NCBI GenBank assembly: GCA_021209875.1
Contig: JAGYVD010000005.1
Coordinates: forward strand, 4,378,001 to 4,442,000
Length of the DNA: 64,000 nucleotides
Direction: 5' to 3'
Source of the DNA: Rosellinia necatrix
Taxonomy: Eukaryota > Ascomycota > Sordariomycetes > Xylariales > Xylariaceae
In this document: in pieces, positions 61,691-64,000 of the stretch
Numbering within the stretch: position 1 is the stretch's first letter
Layout of the letters: the number at the start of each line of letters is the position of its first letter
The notes under the pieces: model-generated
Databases searched by the model: none
Told to the model about the DNA's origin: nothing
Seen by the model: only the letters and a program-made list of their open reading frames with translations
Translations under genes and position numbers: made by a program

Positions 61691-64000
61691 TTCGAGAGCG
61701 GGCCCGGCTTGGCACGCCTGACATTCTTGAAGGTGCGCCTGCTGCGGGTTGTGCCGCCACTAGAATACACGATGGCTTCTTTCGCGTGCACCACCAGAGC
61801 CGCTCGTATCCGCGACCCAGGGCGTCTCCGCGAAGGGCAATCTTTGTATAGAAAATGTTGAGATTCTGTCATGGCTCCGTGCACCGTTTTGCCCATATCC
61901 AATCGACTAACTGACCAACCGACCGACCAGCCCAAATACCCATAGACCCAAGAACTCCACGCCCAGCGCATGGAAAATGATGCCTGTCCACCGTCCGACT
62001 TAAGATGACAAATGAGGGGTTCGCACCCTTGGCAGTCTGGTAACTGCGAAATTTTATAGTCTAATAATTGATGCTATGAAAATAAGGTCCCGGCTTGGGT
62101 GCTTTATCAGCCGACTTGGATGCGGCCGTGGCTCGATAACACGCATGGAGCGGATACGATGGTGCCGGATTCGTTCAAGTACACGAGGTACGTCCGTGAT
62201 TTCTCCGGATCATATGCTCCCATGGTGGCAAGGACTGGGGCCGGCAGTCGGCTGCACAACGGCGTTAGTAAAACCATGTTCCCTTTTGCTAGAGATGATA
62301 TGTGAGGTCAGGCACGAGGGCGTGCGCGAGGCCAGGGTACAAGCGGACGGGTCAGAAAGAATGAGGGAGAAGAGGGAGGGGGATGGAGGCGGGGGGGGGG
62401 GAATCACATACAGCACAGCTCGTTATTCCTACAGATCGTGTTAGCAATGGGCCGAGTAGCTCGTGGGAGAGGAGAATGCAGTGACAGCGGTCCGTACCTC
62501 ACTTCCAAGTGCGTGACATTGGGTGGACAAGGCTTATACGTCCTTTCGTATTTAGGACACCATCTTAGGACAACGAAGCGAAAGTGCTGGCAGTTGTATT
62601 CAACCTGGACCACGATGGCAGATCAGCGAAGTGTTCCTTCTGCTCTGGGGATGCCATGATCAGGGATCCCTACCTGAGTATAGTCACACATCTTGCCCAG
62701 TCGATATCTCGCTGAGAGAGGGGGGGTAGTCACAACTCGACAAGTAGACGGGAGATCGAGATGGGTGGAGCAGAGGAGGGTGACTTGAGGATCGAGGGGG
62801 GGAGGACCAGACGAGGAGGACGGGATGGTGAGGGTTGAGGGAGAACAGTGATACTCTGTCTAGCCAGCAGCAGTGAATCAACTTGACATGTCGTAAGGCA
62901 TCCGGGTAGTTAGAGACAGACTACACAGAGAGAGGAAGGTAGAGAGCTAGCCGGGGCGGGTATTGTGAATAGAAGCCGTCGTGCGGACATCTAGGACGTA
63001 TTTATCGAGGTCGGGCGGCCATGATGGCTGTTCACGGCCGTCGTGGCTGTCACTGCCGAGTGGCTGACTTGACTGACTTGACTAACTGACTGACAGACAG
63101 AGTGACAGACTGACTAGCAAAGTGACTGGATGACGAGCCAGAGCATCGGATTACAGGGCCAGGGTAACCCTTGGACAGAACCTGGCTGTCGGGCTTGTTT
63201 TGACGCGAGGAGACATTTCGACGGGATGCGTGCGGTACTTAGTGACCTCGGCAAGTCTCTCAGTTGTGATGGTATCCAGAATACAGGTGGGTAAGTAGGT
63301 CAATACGTAGGTACGTAGATAGGTTGGTTAGGTATCTAAGTAGGATGGAGGTATGGATGGAGGTATGGATGTGGTGTATGTATGGATGTATGTGTGGATG
63401 TAGATAGCGCAGGCAGGTAAAGGACGTAGTAGGTAAGTAGGTACCGTAGGTATGCACAGGAGTGGGTGTGGGTGCGGGTGCGAATAGTGGGCGGCCCTTC
63501 GATTGGTAGCTGTCCATGTACACTCTATACGTAGGTACCCCGATGCATATACCTCGGTCGCTACCTCGTAGTTTAGGTAGTTTAGCGTTGTGCCGCTTGG
63601 TCGCAGACTGTTACTAGCCATATTGCAGTCTAGGCGCCGGGATAGAACGGGGGACGTTGCAGATAATCTACCTTGTTGGGCATGGCGGAGAGCTTTTCCA
63701 ACATTCATCTGCCGCTACCGCAAGAAGAAATAATATGCGTGCGTCTCGTCTTGTGCTCGGGAGCTGATTCGACAAAGGTGGAAAAACCCGATTCAGAGAA
63801 CCTACCAATGCTGCCATTTTCTGACCATGCATAATGGATATGTAGTGTATGATATTGATAGACTGACACCAGACCAGGGACAACAGACAGCCTACATGCC
63901 TAGGTATGCCTCACTACCCCCCATAGGTACCAACTTGAGCGCTCACTCTTTCTCACTGCATGTCGAAGGAGTCCGACAACTTGTATACCTAGGTAATTAC

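Larger units (their letters stand above)
55271..64000. other. Large region without recognisable genes
   Basis: 8.7 kb with no ORF that I can assign and no convincing exon chain. Simple repeats are frequent: (GA)n near 56209-56230, ACGT-type palindromic runs (56978-57000), a 12-bp G-rich tandem repeat (59151-59198), ACATACGT runs (59528-59562), a 10-bp CTTGCTTTCC-type array (about 60214-60268), a TATGTGT/GCTGTGT array (about 60610-60668), TACATA/TATG tracts (61555-61690), GACTGACT runs (63065-63115) and GGATGGAGGTAT units (63342-63375). TAGGTA-type runs return at 63290-63450 and at the window end. A gene may start beyond 64000. Confidence 0.5.

Noticed and set aside
61990..62045. tRNA-Leu-like 3' half (CTTAAGA loop followed by GGTTCGCACCC and TTGGCAG)
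   Set aside because: There is no A-box or D-arm upstream and the acceptor ends do not pair, so at most it is a tRNA relic or a coincidence.

Overview
This window reads as a gene-poor stretch of a filamentous ascomycete (Pezizomycotina) chromosome. The C-terminal exon of the SAPS protein and the general gene set look most like Sordariomycetes. The evidence is short GT..AG introns of about 55-140 nt (one of 520 nt), fungal protein families throughout (SAPS/Sit4-associated protein, Mn-SOD, GINS Psf3, AA9 LPMO with CBM1, GAP-type and Dal5-type permeases, a fungal NRPS-like protein), and no operon structure. I cannot name the species.

Layout. 1-2355 is upstream non-coding DNA full of CCTA/TAGG tetranucleotide runs. 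2356-6609 is a four-exon SAPS gene. 6610-10065 is non-coding. 10066-18456 is one very large three-exon NRPS-like gene (about 2,723 aa). It is open throughout, yet almost every catalytic motif is lost, including the phosphopantetheine serine of all three carrier domains. This is the most unusual object in the window. A small double-CxxC protein may lie at 19311-19592(-). 19593-27273 has no recognisable gene. 27274-29319 is an amino-acid permease with an apparent frameshift at a run of eight T. 30610-32614 is a PD-(D/E)XK-nuclease-like fungal protein. It is followed by an AT-rich island with a hairpin (32940-33160). 33504-35663(-) is a nine-exon Dal5-type transporter.

A compact housekeeping block follows: a TFIP11/Ntr1-like G-patch splicing factor (38734-41652 -), Psf3 of the GINS replication complex (42532-43295 -) and mitochondrial Mn-SOD (43830-44854 +). 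Psf3 and SOD are divergent over a 534-bp shared promoter. After 5 kb of microsatellite-rich DNA come a 123-aa hypothetical gene (49891-50382), a SET-domain methyltransferase (50807-52150 -) and an AA9 LPMO with a CBM1 cellulose-binding module (53770-55270 +). 55271-64000 has no gene I can support.

The genes do not form a metabolic cluster. In particular the NRPS-like gene has no tailoring enzymes, transporter or regulator beside it. That fits a role other than making a peptide. All splice sites here were inferred by eye from reading frame, GT/AG signals and family conservation, without transcript data.
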